In this document: positions 32,616 through 44,019 of the stretch, in pieces
Position numbering within the stretch: position 1 is the first letter of the stretch
Layout of the letters: every line of letters starts with the position of its first letter
Notes under the pieces: generated by a model
What the model saw: the letters and a program-made list of their open reading frames with translations, nothing else
What the model was told of the DNA's origin: nothing
Database searches by the model: none
Assembly: GCA_022606425.2 (NCBI GenBank)
Contig: JAHDVF020000493.1
Location: forward strand, 310,001 to 374,000
From: Lepidostoma basale
Lineage: Eukaryota > Arthropoda > Insecta > Trichoptera > Lepidostomatidae
Direction: 5' to 3'
Length of the DNA stretch: 64,000 bases
Program-made: the position numbers and the translations under genes

Positions 32616-33135
32616 ACAGAAACATCTGTTCTTATATAATACAACGTATGAGCTGCATTGAGAAAAGATCTTATTCAAAGAGAAACTGAAAACATGCCAA
32701 TGGCTCCAATACAAAAATGTACGGAACGGTTTCAACTATCGGAAACCGACGTTTCTATCTGTCGAATCCACGTATATACTAGAAATAATTATTGTACGCT
32801 TTCTCATTATTTGATCATTGAAAACAAGTATTATAAAAATCCAATTAAGTGAAGTATCTAAAACAGCTTTTAGTACATTATAAATGGGCAGTGTGATCGT
32901 TAAAAATGGGCGAAAGGTTTTGTTGGTGGCATGGTAGGATAAATGACGTCGAAATGAAATCTCTGGGAATAATGTGTGGACAATCAATGTGAATACTAGT
33001 TGCAACCCATGAAATATTCACAGATGTAAACCAAATTCTACATTTTTTGAAATATTTAATGAAACAAGTACGAGTATTATGAACAAATTAAAGAAATTGA
33101 AATTAAGATAGTTTGGACACACATGTAAAGAATGA
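32616..33135. other. No gene recognised
   Basis: Short frames of 60-90 codons on both strands show no family signature. A faint LINE-T echo (GAAATTAAGATAGTTTGGAC) occurs at 33099-33118. Confidence 0.35.
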
Positions 33136-33138
33136 ATG

Positions 33139-33625
33139 AGTTTATTATTATTATTATTATTATTTTGTTGAAAAAACTCCTTACATCATTACAGCGCAAG
33201 CCAAATCGATGTAAAGGGTGAAAAAAAAGAATATCAAAGGAAATATACATAGAACCTTATGAATAGGAAAAGCCAGTTATCTGCTTGCTGCCTTTATCAT
33301 AAGGGCATTTACGAATTCGCCATAATTGCATCCAAAGAGGTCTATCACTTCTGCAACCTTATTTAAGAGACGAATCGCCTTCAATACAGGAGAACTTCGA
33401 AGGGCCTCTGTGCGGCAATTTGGGGCATAAAATAATATATGCCCCCTTGCTCTGCTATAGCTATGGGGAACGTACAGATTTAGCTCTCTCGGCAGTCCTA
33501 GATTGAAAACACCTCCGGATAACAGTTTTAAAAAATGCTTTCCCAGAAAGATCATTCGACGAGCTTCAAGAGTGTTGAAACCCAACACTCCTGAGAGAAA
33601 CAGTGAGGAGTACATAAAAGGATAA
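33139..33625 (-). mobile_element. LINE-J subfamily with (ATT)n tail; tail donor of S1
   Basis: The minus frame at 33277-33615 reads MYSSLFLSGVLGFNTLEARR, HFLKLLSGGVFNLGLPREL, RGHILFYAPNCRTEALRSSP and KAIRLLNKVAEVIDLF. This is the same architecture as LINE-J but clearly diverged. The 3' UTR holds CATCGATTTGGCTTGCGC and TCAACAAAATAATAAT, matching the ends of SINEs at 6277 and 8190. Confidence 0.85.
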
Positions 33626-33679
33626 CAGTTATACTCCCTGAGGTATATAATATATGATAAAGAAAATACATAAATATAA

Positions 33680-33960
33680 AAGACCGAGGAAAATGTGGCA
33701 CGATCAAATCAATCAAATATGGAATATCGGAGAAATCGACGTTCGTACTGGTACCAATATGTCCAGAGAATGAATCCTATAGATGGCTCTGCATGGAATA
33801 CCAGATAGACGGTGTCCACCAGGGAGACCCCAAAATGCAATGGAGAGAGTTGGAATTCCGAATCACAGGAAGAAAATCCTGTAGTAACAGACTAAATCTA
33901 CAACAAATTGAGAAGAGGAAAATCAAAAGTTTGGTGCTACACCATTGGTGAGTAGGAAAA
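33680..33960 (+). mobile_element. LINE fragments (LINE-T piece, then another LINE end)
   Basis: 33680-33745 encodes [13 protein letters not shown] of LINE-T. 33770-33960 encodes an unrelated tail with GIPDRRCPPGRPQNAMERVG-like order in broken frame. Both are short and truncated. Confidence 0.5.
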
Positions 33961-33961
33961 C

Positions 33962-34850
33962 TATACATGATAGATTACCGAACGACGAAATAAGGAAGAA
34001 ATGTAAGACAGATGATAACATCATAACTAAAATTTAAAAAAAAGATTCCTGAGATGGTTTTGACATATGGAACGGATAGACGAGAGAAGAATGGTTAAAA
34101 TGTTGTATACTAGCAGTGTGTTTGGAAATAGAAGTCGTGGAAGAACAAGTCAACGAGCGTGCATGTTAAAAAAATTTAAGAGCATGCATAATAACAATAA
34201 TAATAATAATAAATTGGATAATTTATAAAGCGCCATTTTTATAAATTGCTCATCTCAAGGGGGCTGTAGAAGAGCTCCGTTTTATCAACTAGATAATAAT
34301 AATAATAATGATAAAAGATATATATAAACATATTTAGTATGAGGGCTGCACCCGACGAAATCGATCAGCCCTTCCTGTCAGGAAATGATAATTTGAAAAG
34401 GTGCGTTTTGAGTCTCGATCTAAACTCTGATTGATTCTCAATGCACTTAAGGTCTGCTGGAAGATTGTTCCAGGCTGAAGGGCTACCGCGAAGGCTGGGT
34501 CGCCAAAGTTTGTGCTTGGACAGCGTTTTGGCACAGTCAATCTACCGATCGCAGAAGACTTAGCTGATCGCAATGTAGACTGTCTAGCATTCAGGTTCTC
34601 GTTGATGCAGAGTTCAGATATATAAGCTGGTGCCATTCCATGCAACGCCTTATATACCGTCCAGCAGAGCTTGTATTGTATCCTTTCTGGACATTTTAGC
34701 CAGTGGAGCTCCTTAAGATGCTGTTAAAAAATTTGAAAAGTGTGCATGTTTCGATGTATGAATGTGAAGGAAGCTAGAGAGGTATGTCAGGACAGAACGG
34801 TATGGCGGTCCCTCGTCTCTGCTTACCCCTCCATAGGGAAATGTCAGTAC
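33962..34850 (+). mobile_element. LINE-T interrupted by LINE-C
   Basis: Left part (to 34190) gives a YDRLPNDEIRKKCKTDDNI-like region and ERIDERRMVKMLYTSSV. The right part (34723-34850) resumes with [20 protein letters not shown] and SAYPS. The two parts join through an imperfect duplication of about 25 bp (34165-34190 and 34723-34749, TTAAAAAAATTTAAGAGC versus TTAAAAAATTTGAAAAGT). Confidence 0.8.
34191..34722 (-). mobile_element. LINE-C (CR1/L2-like) 3' end inside LINE-T
   Basis: The minus frame at 34334-34645 reads MHGMAPAYISELCINENLNA, RQSTLRSAKSSAIGRLTVPK, NFGDPAFAVALQPGTIFQQT, LSALRINQSL and DSKRTFSNYHFL. This is the extreme C-terminus of CR1/L2-type ORF2 (usual pattern AP.YL.EL ... LRS ... 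F..A ... WN.LP). The (ATT)n tail is at the left edge. Confidence 0.85.
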
Positions 34851-34879
34851 TACAAGGATGATATATTTAGAAATATCTA

Positions 34880-35105
34880 TAAACTGTTAAAATAAATGCT
34901 TTGTTTTGTATATCACAATTGTATTTTTATTTTACGCAACAGCTGTTTCGTCAACCTAAGTTGACATCCAGTTGTCAACATAGGTTGACCAAAAAGCTGT
35001 CGCGTAAAATAAAAATACAATTGTGATATATAAAAAAAAAAAAAAATTATTTTAAAGGTTATTAAGTTAAAGTATCATAGTGTTTCGGCCAAAACAATGG
35101 ACTAT
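34880..35105. mobile_element. HR-A fold-back element, degraded cores
   Basis: Facing arms ACGCAACAGCTGTTTCGTCA and GTTGACCAAAAAGCTGTCGC. Both CUGAUGA boxes are lost (CUGGAUG; GUUGUCA). Flank AAAGTATCATAGTGTTTCGG follows. Confidence 0.7.
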
Positions 35106-35109
35106 TTTA

Positions 35110-35665
35110 CAAATATCTATGTATATAATAATTTAAGGTGAAAATTTTGCATTGGAGGGTAACGAAAAAACCGTTATAATCAAGATTACTTCAAGTCGAC
35201 GCAAGCGTGATCATCAATACACTATAAATATGCACAAAACCGGAAATATCATACTTATATCCGGATTCCTTGGATCTATGAGAATTGCGGTTCCCATTAT
35301 TCCCGGCAGCGTTCATTTGTCAAACCTGTAAAAGTGCAGTGGGAATAGAAGAAACGTGACGATTCGACCAGATAAACATCGGCGATGACGACTTAAAACC
35401 GATGACCAATTATCTCTTCATTGCGTGTGAAACTGCGTTTTACCAGGGCCGGCTAAGAGATTTAGATATTATATTATTTTGTTAACTTTTATACAATTTT
35501 TTACTTTTAATATGATAATATGCAATAATGCAATATAATAAAAACTTTTTTTAAAAAGATGTTTTCATTCGTATTAAATACTGAATTACTCATTCGATAA
35601 ATATTATTTTATATTTATTTATTAATAAAACACTTGAATTTAAAATTTTATAAACATGTAAAATC
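35110..35665. other. No gene recognised
   Basis: 35130-35450 is GC-richer, unique sequence with no clear frame. An HR-D-like tail (AGATGTTTTCATTCGTATTA) sits near 35557. Confidence 0.4.
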
Positions 35666-35667
35666 AG

Positions 35668-36060
35668 GTTGTCTCAGGGAGATCATATGGAAAAACAAGT
35701 ATACGAGAATTGACAGTAAGGTCAGAATATACAAGCGTTGAGACCAGAGTGGATACCACAAGAACGAAGGTTTAAGTCCGGGTGGCAGAAATACAGACGC
35801 TGAAAATGACAGCAGGAAAGACTCTTCGAGATAGGGTGAGGAACACGGCTATCCGCAAAATCGCAGAAGATACTGGAATGCACACATGCAGAAGATGGAT
35901 CCCTCCAGAATCCCACATGCTGTGACACATCAGATTCCTACCGGCTACCGTCTCCCCGGAAGACCGCCAAAGAGATGGAGGGATAGCTGGGAGTCGACCT
36001 CCCAAGAGAGGCCAGCCTGATTACAGGAACAGACCAAAGGTCTAAAAGAAGAAGAAGAAA
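35668..36060 (+). mobile_element. LINE-K 3' end
   Basis: Frames give SVETRVDTTRTKV-like, AETMTAGKTLRDRVRNTAIR-like, KIAEDTGMHTCRRWIPPE and PTGYRLPGRPPKRWRDSWES. The 3' end CTCCCAAGAGAGGCCAGCC and (AAG)n is the source type of the 61-bp insert at 24740. Confidence 0.75.
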
Positions 36061-36319
36061 ATATAAAATAATATAAATACTCTAGCAACAAAATGAGTGA
36101 TTCATATGAAAACTTGAATCTTGTGTTTGCATAATTCTATTTTGTTTTTTAAACTAGCATATTATATCTACCGGTTTCAGCAAGGTTATAATACAAACAG
36201 TTTAATAAATTAATAAAATTGTGTTTAAATAAAATATAAACAACAACAACAACAATACCAAAATATAAGTATTTAATTTATTTCTAAAAATGTAACGCCA
36301 CAAATAAAGAGGATCATGG

Positions 36320-36640
36320 ATTAATTGTATCTCAATAGAGACGAAGATGCAAATTGGAAACAGAATATGGTGATCGAGGTGTTTACAGGACTTATGACCT
36401 GTCATTGGTTGGGTTAAGCGCACGCTTTATGTAATACAACATTCCCCATTCCACCCTTCTTACGACCACCATGTCTCCCAAATTTTTGGAAGTTGTATAT
36501 ATGTTAATATGTAACACCAAACTTCACATGTTAGTTTCAATCTACACACTAGCGCCATCTATGAAGATTAGATTTTGGAATTGATAACCCGCAATGGGTA
36601 AATAAAATCCAGTATTCATCTACAATTATTTGTATACATT
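36320..36640 (-). mobile_element. R-body repeat, inverted copy
   Basis: The complement of 14680-14945 plus an end shared with 48755-48810 (CCGCAATGGGTAAATAAAAT). A partial HR-G-like core (CTGAAACCGGTAG on the minus strand) lies nearby at 36172-36190. Confidence 0.65.
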
Positions 36641-36644
36641 CAAA

Positions 36645-37200
36645 ATGTTGTAAAGAGGATCATACTCATACAATAATATATTTTATGATACTTTTTTATA
36701 GAATTGGCACCGAATTTTGAATTAGCTAGTCGAAATATGAATCATGGATATTTAGTCAGACTATAAAACATTAAATTACCTATGCCGACCCTGTCCAACA
36801 AGTATACAAAAGGGAACGTGGTTTTCTGCACCTAATCGTGTAACTACGAAACCAGTTTTAAACTTGTTTCCTCTTTGTCGTTCTGCTGCAGTGCTTTCCT
36901 TTCTCCGCGTACCCACTCGGGGAGAACGAAAGAAGATCGCAGGCATTTTATTATCTGTTACAAAGTGACCAAATATTTTATTAGGTAATGGGATCTACGA
37001 TACAAAAGGTACTCGAATGGATGGCGTACACGCCTACTTTCTCTTATAGAAACTTTTGACGGCGGCTTCATAATACTTTATTACAGTTTAAAGCAATCGT
37101 AAACGTTTTTACGATTGCATCTAATAATATAAACAGAGTGAGTATTGTAACATAATAATATTGTTACGAACACTAACGCAATCAAACTTTAACAAATATA
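36645..37200. other. No gene recognised
   Basis: Unique-looking, GC-richer at 36790-36960 (CTTTCTCCGCGTACCCACTC). No supportable frame. Confidence 0.35.
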
Positions 37201-37202
37201 AC

Positions 37203-37505
37203 CGGTGTGGTGTTATTGATACGAACTCTCAAAAACAGAGTGAGAATTACAGAAATTAGAAAAATCTGCAATACTGAGGACATCGTAAGATGGATCAGAA
37301 CGAGGAGTGCGACTCTGGTGAGATCATGTAAAGCGCATGGCCACTCACAGAATAGCATACACTATGAGTGGCCATGCGCTTTACATGTTGCAAATGGGAT
37401 AACCGTAGGCCAACGTCCACCTGGCAAGCCACCCAAAAGATGGCGAAATAGCTGGTCCTTTGCATCGCAAGAGAAGGCAAGTGTCGAGACAACAGATAAG
37501 GCAAT
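37203..37505 (+). mobile_element. LINE-K 3' end with internal fold-back
   Basis: The frame at 37207-37509 reads RTLKNRVRITEIRKICNTED, IVRWIRTRSATLVRSCKAHG, then GITVGQRPPGKPPKRWRNSW. In the middle, 37325-37387 is a perfect 23-bp inverted repeat (CATGTAAAGCGCATGGCCAC and on) with a 17-nt loop. It replaces normal coding sequence, so this copy suffered a local inverted duplication. Confidence 0.85.
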
Positions 37506-37559
37506 TTAATTAAAAAAATAATTGTAAAAGTTTTATTTCAACAATATATTTGATAATCG

Positions 37560-37700
37560 AATGATTTTACAATCTCTTGATGGAAGTTCATTTTAAATAA
37601 TAATTTAATAAAACGATGCTCTTAACTACTTCCACTTTTGTTTTTATTTCGATAGCGACCGGTTTCGTCAGACTCGCTGGCATCAGTCTGTCGATTGAAC
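37560..37700 (-). mobile_element. HR-F repeat
   Basis: Reading the minus strand: CATCAGTCTG complement, ribozyme-like core, then TATCGAAATAAAAACAAAAG, TGGAAGTAGTTAAGAGCATC. The same 3' part is at 47165-47215 and in the 26495 hairpin. Confidence 0.65.
37657..37686 (-). ncRNA. Hammerhead-like motif, HR-F copy 1
   Basis: CUGAUG followed directly by CCAGCGAGUCUGACGAAAC: the last core base and first stem II bases appear deleted. GAAAC and palindromic ACCGGU with C17 at 37657 are intact. Stem I pairs UCGACAG with CUAUCGA (one mismatch). Confidence 0.45.
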
Positions 37701-39075
37701 TCAAAACACAAACAGTTTGAGAATGCCCTCGCAACGTGAAACAAATTTGTCACTATTGTTTATATATTTTTGTAATAAATCAATATTAAACCAAAATGCG
37801 ATCGAGCTTTCGTTTTACAATACATAAATTATATAATGGAGTTTTACCAAATTAAAACCGCACCCATCAATAAGTAGTAGTTTTATTATGTTAGTGTTCG
37901 TATTAATATCATTCAGGTTTTACAACAACTTTTTTTTCCCATAGCACTGTGTTAGGTCCCTCCGACTTCGGCGATAACTGTGGCAAATGCTCTCTCGCCA
38001 CAGTGATTTCTTTGGAAGTGTTACTGGAATGGTTTCCTGTTGCCTTCTCAAGAGATTTTCTGTAGACCTTACCTTCGCTTAATTGGTGGCTTTCGGTTTT
38101 GTGGCAACGAAGATACACTATACGCTCTGTCTGCTATGACCTTGATAGTAAGGTCAGCGATCTTATTGCCTGGAACTCGCTGGATCAAATATGAACATTC
38201 TAGGATGCCAGGGAGTCGGACTTACTGGAAATTTTGATGTTGTCATGCAAGGTGGCGTTTCACAACATTTTATAAGTACATACCTTCCATCAGGAAATAT
38301 CCCACCGTGGCACTGTCGAGACCCTTACAATAACTAGAGATCTTTAAAATATGCTTCAATCCTTCAATGTACATTTATTTTTAAGTGACCCATTTTGTAA
38401 AAGTAAATACCTCCAAGTATTTTGAAGTTGTTGGTTATCTTATTATTCTTCTTCGTCGTGTCAGTAATAACAAGCCAGTTTTGTAGGAATGGTTAAAAAT
38501 AATCAAATCCCACCTCTTCTCTTGCCATTGTGGTGGAAGGTATGGCCAATTTTGTATCGTTTCTAGGTGCGCCGGGTGTTATAGTTATCATCACACGTGG
38601 AGGCACCTTCTTGCCCCCTGTTGGCTTAAAAAAAAAAGATTTTAAAAAACACCATTATTTTCGTGTCTTCCAACTAATGTTTGTATTTAATTTCCAAATG
38701 ACATAACAATTTAAGGGGTGAACGCTCTTGAAAATAACGGTTCGTTTTTAAGGGATGATTAATTGTTTTGTGGGATGAAGAACAAGAACGCACTTAATCG
38801 TTTATTTGATGCTTCAATGGAAGCCAAACCAGATATTTACTGCTTGTAAAAACCAGAAATATCTCAAAAACACCATTACTTTCTCATTGTTTCGTTTCGT
38901 ATTCTTTCAAAATATCTGAATTTAACGGTTTTGACAATAAAAATGACAAAGAAGTATAAAAAAATGTGACTATTGATATTCATTCTGGTAATATTTGAAA
39001 ATGCGTGGTTTAACAGAAGTCTGGTAAGTTTATACTTTGTAAACTGTAATTTGAAACGATCGTAAATTTGATGTC
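37700..39075. other. Long stretch without recognised gene
   Basis: 37900-38240 is GC-richer, with a 69-codon minus frame and a 65-codon plus frame that match nothing known to me. 37800-37900 has an HR-D tail (TAATGGAGTTTTACCA, TAGTAGTTTTATTATGTTAG). Confidence 0.35.
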
Positions 39076-39114
39076 TGTTGCAATCCATACCTAATCTTTT
39101 TCATATGAACGCAT

Positions 39115-39845
39115 GTACAATGGCAGTGCACAATGGCGTTCTAGTGTCGACCCTTATGTATGGCAGTGAAGCTCTGAGTTGGCGGAAGAAGGATGAAAGT
39201 AGGATAAATGCCGTTGAAATGAGGTCACTAAGAAGGATGTGCGGAAAAACAATGTATGATAGAATACCTAATGATGAAGTAAGAAAGGAATGTAAAGCGG
39301 ATGAATTCGTGATAAATAAAATCATGAAAGGGTCACTAAGATGGTTTGGACATATCGCACCTCCAGTCGTAAACCGGCTCATTCCAAAATATTGGTGAAT
39401 TGAGTTAAGTGTATAGAATGACTAAAAAAAGTGCGCTCTATCACCCAGTAAATCAAAAACTGATCCAATAAGGCTAGAAAAGCTTAGCTTTTCATTTCAT
39501 AAAGTTGTAGTGTGATTTACCAAAAACTGTCGAGGACCGAAACACGTTTTCTTCATTACCCAAAAAACATGAATTTTGGATTGAGCCAGTTTACGATTGG
39601 AGGTGCGATATGGAACGAATGGATGAGGGAAAAATGTTTAAAAAGATATTATACAAGTAGTGTGAATGGAATGAGAAGTCGAAGAAGGCGAAGGAAGACA
39701 TGGCATGACCAAATTTATCAATTACTGAATTTTAATTGAAGTAGGAACAATCGACGAGCGTGCATGTCACGATGTGTGAATGTAGAAGATGCGCGAGAGT
39801 TTTGTCAGGATAGAACAATGTGGCGATGGTTAGATAGTTTAGTTA
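39115..39845 (+). mobile_element. LINE-T split by a CGCAC-ended MITE
   Basis: The left part is in open frame: MAVHNGVLVSTLMYGSEALS, INAVEMRSLRRMCGKTMYDR, DEVRKECKADEFVINKIMKG, SLRWFGHI. The right part resumes after 39608 with a ERMDEGKMFKKILYK-like stretch and [20 protein letters not shown]. It ends GGTTAGATAGTTTAGTTAG. Confidence 0.88.
39356..39607. mobile_element. CGCAC-ended MITE, copy 1 (252 bp)
   Basis: Terminal inverted repeats of about 33 bp (CGCACCTCCAGTCGTAAACC and on to CCAAAAT) with a few mismatches. ATAT on each side (39352-39355 and 39608-39611) restores CATATGG of LINE-T. The site can also be read as a TA duplication with TCGCAC ends. No coding. A second family member is at 56182-56438. 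Confidence 0.85.
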
Positions 39846-40005
39846 GTTAGTTTACAATACAATATATCATTTCTACGTCATCTCTCCATTCTTATTGATT
39901 CTTCATCGCTAGTTTCAGTCCAAAGGATTGGTTTGCAGCAAACTTGGGATGCCACTTATACCTTTAATGTGGTTATTTCCTGTTGCTTTCCACATTTGTA
40001 TACTG

Positions 40006-40838
40006 CGGGTTATTTGAACCCAATTACTGTATACAACTTTTTAGCTATTGATTCTCAAGACACGTGATAGGCAGGTAATCTATTGCCATTTAATTAACAC
40101 GTGAAGTCTATTTATTTATTTATATTATATACAAATGAGACATAACTAACGAAAAACATTTAGGCGACTCAATTAGACAAAAAACGGTGGAACAAAGATA
40201 AAACAACGACATGAAACCAAAAAAATATACATATCAGAGATAAAAATATACATGTCAGTGGGGCATTATTCTTTTGCCTCACTGACACTGAAAATGTCTA
40301 AATCAACGTCCGAATTGCTCTTCCTACTGGCATCACTAGAGGCAGGTTGGTTCTGCTCCTGGACATAAGGGTTCTCAATAGAGCCCCGAATTAGCTTGAA
40401 AAAATGCATTGCCATAAATCTTTCCTCCTCAGTTCGAGGGAGTTTATACCCTAGCATACCCAAGAGAAATGCCGTTGGATAGAGCCAAGGATATACCCCG
40501 TACTCTCTCATGTAGAGTACTCCAACGTGAGAGAATACTGAGCCTCATTAGGACTCCATATCACGGCACCTACCTCGAGCCTGCTTCTGACTAAGGAGCT
40601 ATATAGAGTTCTTAGGACCCGGGTGTCTCTGAAAACCCTAAAAGTTAGAAGAACAAAACCCAGCATCTTCAACGAAACGTCACATACCTTCTCGATCTGA
40701 GCACAAAATGTCAATCGACTTTCGTAAATATACCAGACCAAAGACAGCGTGACAATAACAATGCCATCGCCGGGAATCGAACCCGGTATCTTCGATATTG
40801 CAGTCAAAACTATTGCCACTTTACCATTCATTGATATA
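40006..40838 (-). mobile_element. SINE S1 split by LINE-J
   Basis: The S1 tail (AACCCAATTACTGTATACAA) and body up to CACGTGAAGTCTA lie at 40006-40110. The head with box B GGGTTCGATTCCC and a decayed box A lies at 40731-40838. The parts are collinear with intact S1 copies. Confidence 0.85.
40111..40728 (-). mobile_element. LINE-J 3' end inside S1
   Basis: The minus frame at 40508-40831 contains YESRLTFCAQIEKVCDVSLK, MLGFVLLTFRVFRDTRVLRT and YSSLVRSRLEVGAVIWSPNE, the conserved stretch after the RT palm. The next frame (40266-40511) has MREYGVYPWLYPTAFLLGML. The 3' UTR is short, with an ATAAATAAATA-like end; target duplication not clear. Confidence 0.85.
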
Positions 40839-40839
40839 A

Positions 40840-41390
40840 TGTATCAAATAAAAATACAAAACATCCCATATTAACATTAACATCTTCATCTCCATTACAT
40901 GACCGAAATCTTATTATTATTAGGATCTTTCGTATGTCCGTCCCTTATGATTTCCTCTTTGACCAAAGTTTATAAAACCATTCATCTTCTTCTTCCTTGC
41001 ATCAATGGTAGAGGTAGTCATATATATCATTGGTCCAGAAGTCCGCCAGCCGGGCCGCGTTGAAGAACCCCCAACTTGCCAAGTTTGCTCAACGATGGGT
41101 TCCAACCAGTTGAAGCAAGTTTTTCTTCCATTTATTCAGTCTTTCTACTTCGAATGACCTCAACAATGGTTCAGTGGACTTAATAGAAGGTATTCTTCGT
41201 TAAGTATGGACATTCGTGATTTAAATAATGGGATCCCTGGTGTCATTCAATTGTTTTTCCATTCTGACTATATAAGTTATGAAAATAATATATTTCTGAA
41301 ATATTTATGAGTTCTGAAAATAATATATTACACATTATTACATAAATATACATATAACATATATTATATGGAGTCGGTGTGACTATTATT
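40840..41390. other. No gene recognised
   Basis: The 61-codon minus frame at 40920-41105 (MEPIVEQTWQVGGSSTRPGW) is GC-richer than its flanks. I cannot assign it. Confidence 0.3.
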
Positions 41391-41394
41391 AAGT

Positions 41395-41690
41395 TTTTAA
41401 AAGACAAAATAAAAAAGAAATGTAAGACAGATGATTGCATCATAAGTAAAATTAAAAAAATGATGGCTTGGACGTATGGAAGGAATGGATGAGAGAAGAA
41501 GGTTAAAAAGTTATATACAGCAGTGTGAGTAGAAAGAGAAGACAGGAACATTCAGAGTTAGAAAATTTGACAAGCGTGGATGTAATGATGTGTGAATGTA
41601 AATGAATCTCGAGAGATACCATATGTCTTAGAGATATTTCTAGCTAACCCTTCGGACAAACGGCGTGATGGTTAGTTAGTTAGTTAGACT
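41395..41690 (+). mobile_element. LINE-T 3' end, decayed, long TTAG tail
   Basis: KKKCKTDDCIISKIKKM, ERMDERRRLKSYIQ-like coding and the terminus ACGGCGTGATGGTTAGTTAG with four or five TTAG repeats. Confidence 0.75.
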
Positions 41691-41691
41691 T

Positions 41692-42384
41692 ATAAGGGCA
41701 TTATCAACTTCTAGAAAAGAATCGTTTTGCTTAACTTATAAAGTATATTTTAAACATAAAGAATCCCTGGGTGAGTAATTAAATGGATTGCAGTTTCACC
41801 ATCCCTTATTCCTCATCCTGCAACCCCACCCATCTTACTAATATCCCCACGCATCTTTCTTTAAAAGTAGGGCAAGCATTTCAATAAGGACGTGCGTACT
41901 TTGTGCCGCAAGGATACAGCTACATCTCTCCTGCAACTATGTATGCAGTCATGCCCTGCGAAGGGAGGATAGAAAAGAAAGGAGAATACATTCTCTCCGT
42001 AATAAATTGCATACGCATGCATCCTGGAGTGAGTCGACTTTTGTGTGAAAATTTTATGATATAGACTTGTATTTTTTTGTATATGACTTACTGGTTTAAT
42101 AAATTTTTGTGGAATACATTGTAATTTAATGGTAGATAACATATACAAAGTATGGGTAGACAAGTAGTCAATAGTAATACATGTAAAAGTAAAATATAGT
42201 TGATTTATTATTGAAGATAACAAATGTTTTATAGAAGTTTTTTTGTATTGCTAGAGAGTGGCATGTTTCGAATTGCTAATGTATTGTAAAATGACATTTT
42301 TTTTATTTTCCAGCAAAGCGAAAAATGTCTCTCTCCTTTAATTTTTTAAAAATAGTTTAATCATTTAAATCTTTTCATGCGTGT
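41692..42384. other. No gene recognised; HR-D-like remnant
   Basis: 42230-42330 has TAGAAGTTTTTTTGTATT and GGCATGTTTCGAATTGC, a remnant of HR-D. 41861-42223 is a 120-codon minus frame (MLSSIINQLYFTFTCITIDY) with no homology I can see. Confidence 0.35.
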
Positions 42385-42900
42385 AAGAATCAAATCAAAT
42401 CAAAGCAGTTTTTTTTCTCAAAAGATATTACAAACAAAAATAATTATAGTTTAAGGCATCTATTGAGAAAAGTTAAAACATAAAAAATATACATTACCAG
42501 GAACGCATGAGAGATGGTTCGACATTAGGAATACATAATACTCTCCAAAGTCAAGAGTATTTGTCTTCTGAACGTACTTTCACGAAAATGAAAGAAGTCG
42601 ATCTCCGAAGCGATCATGTTCAGCAGTTTGATTGCTCTCCCCACCGGCATCACCAGAAGCAGGTTGGTTCTGCATGCTGGGAGATCAAACAGTCTGTACT
42701 GACGATGTCGAAGATAACCATCTGGAACATAAAGATGGATAGTCTCCAAGATAACGGAGTTCTCAAAGAATTCCCTGATAAGTCTGAAGAAATGGGTCAG
42801 TGTGCACCCATCTCTTCTTATCTGCAAACTATTGGTCCCCAGCATGCCCAAGAGGAAGAGGCTTCTGGGATGGAAGTTACTCAGCAGTAATACCAAACTT
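42385..42900 (-). mobile_element. LINE-J 3' end
   Basis: The minus frame at 42525-42896 reads SLFLLGMLGTNSLQIRRDGC, THFFRLIREFFENSVILETI, HRQYRLFDLPACRTNLLLVM, PVGRAIKLLNMIASEIDFFH and ESTFRRQILLTLESIMYS-stop. The tail ATTTGATTTGATTC is at the left edge. One of the cleaner LINE-J ends. Confidence 0.88.
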
Positions 42901-43370
42901 TAATAAAAGACTATTATACGACCGGTTGTCACATACAGCTGTGAAACATGGTCTCTAACGCAGAGAGAGAAAGACAGGCTGCCAGTTTTTAGAGGAAAAT
43001 TCTGAGAAAAAATTTGGACCCATGATGGAGGATGGGACTTACAGAATCAAAAGAAACATTGAACTTGAAGTACTGATTAACCAGGACACAGTGGTGAGAT
43101 TCTGTAAGTCTCAACGCCTACGGTGGACTGGCCATGTAGAAAAAATTCCAGAGAGTAGAACACCAACAATGATATCCAGATGGGTGCCCCGCGAAAAGAG
43201 ACCAAGAGGCAGACTGGAAAAGATGGGCGGATTGCGTGGAAGAATATTGGGAGAAAATGGAAGAAGCAGGGAATGAAGAGAGATGGCCAAGATAGAAGTC
43301 AGTGGAGGACCGTTGTGGAGGAGGCCAAGTCCCACACCGGGATGTAGCGCTGAGAAATGGTGATGAGTTT
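42901..43370 (+). mobile_element. LINE ORF2 C-terminus, RTE/BovB-style
   Basis: Broken frames give YSCETWSLTQRE-like, LRKKFGPMMEDGTYRIKRNI, ELEVLINQDTVVRFCKSQRL, RWTGHVEKIPESRTPTMISR, RGRLEKMGGLRG. The order FGP..EDG.YRIR.N.EL ... RLRW.GHV ... G.RP.GR is common in RTE-like elements. GC-rich, truncated 5' against LINE-J. Confidence 0.8.
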
Positions 43371-43379
43371 AACCTGTTT

Positions 43380-43495
43380 TCGACGTGCGTGCGTGACACG
43401 ATGTATAAATGTTAAGGAAGCGAGAAAAGCATTGAAGGAAAGACCAGTGCGGCAGCCCATACTTTCTGACTAAGACAGCGTTGTGGTTAGTTTTT
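43380..43495 (+). mobile_element. LINE-T terminal piece
   Basis: CGTGACACGATGTATAAATG, GAAGGAAAGACCAGTGCGGC and GCGTTGTGGTTAGTTTTTTT: only the last 110 bp of the element. Confidence 0.7.
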
Positions 43496-43499
43496 TTAT

Positions 43500-44015
43500 A
43501 TTAATCATGGATAGAAAGAGTCACGAATGAGGAAGTTTGCAGCGAATACAATGATATTGGCAAAACAGATTTTTCGTTTTTTTTTTTTTAGAAGACAGTC
43601 CACCGTAATAAACTAAGATGAAGAAAATTAGAATTTTATACGTTTAATAAATATCTTCATATTTTTAACGCACGGCTCATTCAAATACCCCTGCTTTAGA
43701 GTAATTTCGCGAACAAAGCTCAGGGGGTGTGTATATGGTGCAGTAGGGCATTAGACTAATGACCCAAGCCCTTCAGCCCTCGCGGCAACCCTTTGTTTCT
43801 GCCAACCCTAAGGACGTCATTTTCCTCTGCAATCATCGGCGGCCATCTTGCATTACCTTTATCCCATATTCAAACAGCGATTTTATCTCTTTGAAGAGGC
43901 GAGATTAGTGTTTCAAAGACGAGTCTTACCTTGAAGAGCTTTGCGACTACTTTAATATGATAATTGTATTGAAATGTTTTACAATATTTAACATATTCAA
44001 TATTTAATATTAAGG
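43500..44015. other. No gene recognised; GC-richer patch
   Basis: 43720-43870 (GCAGTAGGGCATTAGACTAA, GATTTTATCTC nearby) is unlike the surrounding repeats and might be single-copy sequence. No open frame of note. Confidence 0.35.
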
Positions 44016-44019
44016 AATA

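Noticed and set aside
43720..43870. GC-richer patch as a possible host exon
   Set aside because: No sustained open frame, splice sites or protein family signature.
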